This document shows, one piece after another, positions 33,778-34,924 of a DNA stretch of 34,924 bases. The position numbers and the translations under genes were made by a program. The stretch is from Muribaculaceae bacterium. Its GTDB lineage: Bacteria; Bacteroidota; Bacteroidia; Bacteroidales; Muribaculaceae. A model generated the notes under the pieces. It had not been told where the DNA came from, ran no database searches, and saw only the letters and a list, made by a program, of their open reading frames with translations. Location: positions 1 through 34,924 of the forward strand of contig JAFZSO010000046.1 in assembly GCA_017619355.1 (NCBI GenBank), given 5' to 3'. Each line of letters starts with the position of its first letter. Within the stretch, counting starts at the first letter, position 1.

Positions 33778-34563
33778 TTAGGTCAGTAAATCGGCTATTT
33801 CGCCCATCACACCGCGCGCAGTCTGGTCCACCTTGCATGGCGTCACGCTCACCCAGCCACGGTCAATCCAGTAGAGGTCGGTGGTCTCGTCGTCGGGATT
33901 CTCGTGCTCGTAGTAGCCAGCCATCCAGTAGTAGTCGGCCCCGTGCGGGTCGGTGCGGCGTTCAAACTCGTTGCGCCACAGCCCCAGGCTTGTGGTGGTC
34001 ACCTTCACGCCCTTCAGCTCGCCCTTGTCGTGGGGGATGTTCACATTCAGGCAGGTGCCCTTGGGCAGGCCCTGTTCCAGCACGCGGCCTATGATGCTGC
34101 GCACATAGGGCACGCACACCGTGAAGTCGGCGTCGGGGTCATAGCTGCCATAGGAGAAGGCAACGCTCGGCACATGGTGCACAAGCCCCTCGAAGGTGGC
34201 GCCCATCGTGCCGCTGTAGAGCGTGCTCACGCCCACATTGTAGCCGTGGTTGATGCCCGCCAGCACAAGGTCGGGATGGCGGCCTTCCAGCAGCTGGTCC
34301 AGCGCCAGTTTCACGCAGTCGGCAGGGGTGCCGTCAATCAGGAACACGGTCAGGCCCTCTTCCTGCTTCACGCGCTTGGCACGCAGCGGTGTGGTAATGG
34401 TGATGGCACTGGCCTTGCCGCTCTGCTGCTTCATGGGGGCGGCTACCACCACATCCCCGAATTCGCGCGCAACGGCTATCAGCGTCCTGATGCCACCGGC
34501 ATTATATCCGTCGTCGTTGCTGATCAGTATCAGCGGTTTTGAGTTTTCTTTCATTTCTGTCAT
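33778..34563 (-). CDS. surE: 5'/3'-nucleotidase SurE
   Basis: SurE is a metal-dependent nucleoside monophosphate phosphatase found in stationary-phase survival operons. The 261-residue protein has the metal-binding ILISNDDGYNAGGI at the N terminus, PMKQQSGKASAITI, the DGTPADCVKLAL motif and VLAGINHGYNVGVSTLYSGTMGATFEG with the conserved Asn and Ser/Gly of the active site. Length is typical. The ATG at 34563 is used; the ATG three codons later at 34554 (MKENSKP) is equally plausible. It is divergent from nagB and carries its own -7 box. Confidence 0.95.
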   Translation of the reverse strand: MTEMKENSKPLILISNDDGYNAGGIRTLIAVAREFGDVVVAAPMKQQSGKASAITITTPLRAKRVKQEEGLTVFLIDGTPADCVKLALDQLLEGRHPDLVLAGINHGYNVGVSTLYSGTMGATFEGLVHHVPSVAFSYGSYDPDADFTVCVPYVRSIIGRVLEQGLPKGTCLNVNIPHDKGELKGVKVTTTSLGLWRNEFERRTDPHGADYYWMAGYYEHENPDDETTDLYWIDRGWVSVTPCKVDQTARGVMGEIADLLT

Positions 34564-34574
34564 TTCTTTGACTG

Positions 34575-34582
34575 CAAAATTA
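34575..34582 (-). promoter_or_regulatory. Bacteroidetes -7 box for surE
   Basis: TAATTTTG on the minus strand, 11 bases upstream of the start at 34563, so the leader would be very short. Confidence 0.55.
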
Positions 34583-34604
34583 CATAAAAATCCACATTTT
34601 TTTG

Positions 34605-34612
34605 TACTTTTG
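34605..34612 (+). promoter_or_regulatory. Bacteroidetes -7 box for nagB
   Basis: TACTTTTG fits TAnnTTTG and lies 47 bases before the ATG at 34660. No good -33 element at the standard distance. Confidence 0.5.
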
Positions 34613-34659
34613 TGCTATTCAAACTTAAACGATTAACAAAAACGCTAAAATATCAATCT

Positions 34660-34924
34660 ATGAGACTCATCATTGAACCTGATTATGAGCATGTTTCGGC
34701 TTGGGCTGCCAATTATGTGGCCTCACGCATCAATGCCGCTAACCCCACTCCCGAGCACCCCTTCGTCCTCGGATGCCCCACCGGCAGTTCACCCCTGGGC
34801 ATGTATAAAAAACTCATCGAACTCAACAAGGCCGGCAAGGTCTCGTTCCAGAATGTCGTCACCTTCAATATGGACGAGTATGTGGGACTCCCCGAAGACC
34901 ATCCCGAGAGTTACCACTCTTTCA
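34660..34924 (+). CDS. nagB: Glucosamine-6-phosphate deaminase, N-terminal part (cut by window end)
   Basis: NagB converts glucosamine-6-phosphate to fructose-6-phosphate and ammonia, feeding amino sugars from host glycans and peptidoglycan into glycolysis. The 88 residues present start with the family's [20 protein letters not shown]. They include the phosphate loop [13 protein letters not shown] and the intact [19 protein letters not shown], with the catalytic Asp at position 72 as in E. coli NagB. The gene continues beyond position 34924. This is a canonical NagB, in contrast with the degenerate NagB-like domain at 27498-29495. Confidence 0.96.
   Translation, partial: MRLIIEPDYEHVSAWAANYVASRINAANPTPEHPFVLGCPTGSSPLGMYKKLIELNKAGKVSFQNVVTFNMDEYVGLPEDHPESYHSF

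Overview
The window is a typical chromosomal segment of a Bacteroidales bacterium. Muribaculaceae or a Prevotella relative is my best guess, which I infer from protein style and have not tested. Three signs support this. Nearly every transcription unit is preceded by the Bacteroidetes housekeeping promoter: a -7 box TAnnTTTG, often with TTTG about 20 bases upstream. Shine-Dalgarno sites are mostly weak. The protein set is Bacteroidetes-like, with DUF1573 proteins, MeaB, ATP-type PckA, WaaA and a NagB-like/LmbE fusion. None of the four tRNA genes encodes its CCA end.

Layout. 1-620: the tail of an rRNA operon, with the 23S-5S spacer, a complete 5S gene and terminator, a broken second 5S piece, and an array of TCTAGA sites. 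698-3822 (minus): a tight four-gene unit of two DUF1573 proteins, meaB and a lipoprotein. 3937-5036: tcdA facing a Nudix hydrolase. 5263-7111: pckA with a two-promoter leader. 7190-7261: tRNA-Arg(CCT). 7320-10764 (minus): pgeF, obgE and an RsmF-type methyltransferase. 10853-12430: a secreted CotH-like protein with an N-terminal dockerin. 12509-14094 (minus): pyrH and a membrane-anchored TPR protein. 14276-16863 (plus): a TPR lipoprotein, a zinc-ribbon membrane protein and a mannose-1-phosphate guanylyltransferase. 17082-19040: gyrB. 19178-19695 (minus): two identical tRNA-Glu(TTC) genes flanking rpsT. 20105-21586 (plus): recO, then a higBA-type toxin-antitoxin pair. 21678-21751 (minus): tRNA-Asp(GTC). 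22005-25076 (plus): an AMP-forming acyl-CoA ligase, two small lipoproteins and a small membrane protein. 25105-29495 (minus): a NagB-like/LmbE fusion followed by rnr. 29631-33517 (minus): gltX, an outer-membrane-type protein and waaA, closely coupled. 33778-34563 (minus): surE. 34660 to the end: the start of a canonical nagB.

Most genes are housekeeping: translation (5S, tRNAs, S20, GltX, Obg, RsmF-like), RNA decay (RNase R), DNA topology and repair (GyrB, RecO), nucleotide metabolism (PyrH, SurE, PgeF, Nudix), and envelope sugars (GDP-mannose synthesis, Kdo transfer, amino-sugar enzymes). I found no prophage, insertion sequence, CRISPR array or obvious new multi-gene defence system. The points most worth a second look are: a NagB-like domain that has lost key catalytic residues and is fused to an intact LmbE domain, with a canonical NagB in the same window; a near-perfect palindrome over the higBA promoter; the rearranged 5S remnant; the 9-bp TCTAGA array; a terminator-like hairpin just upstream of one tRNA-Glu gene; and an unexplained inverted repeat in the recO-tRNA gap.
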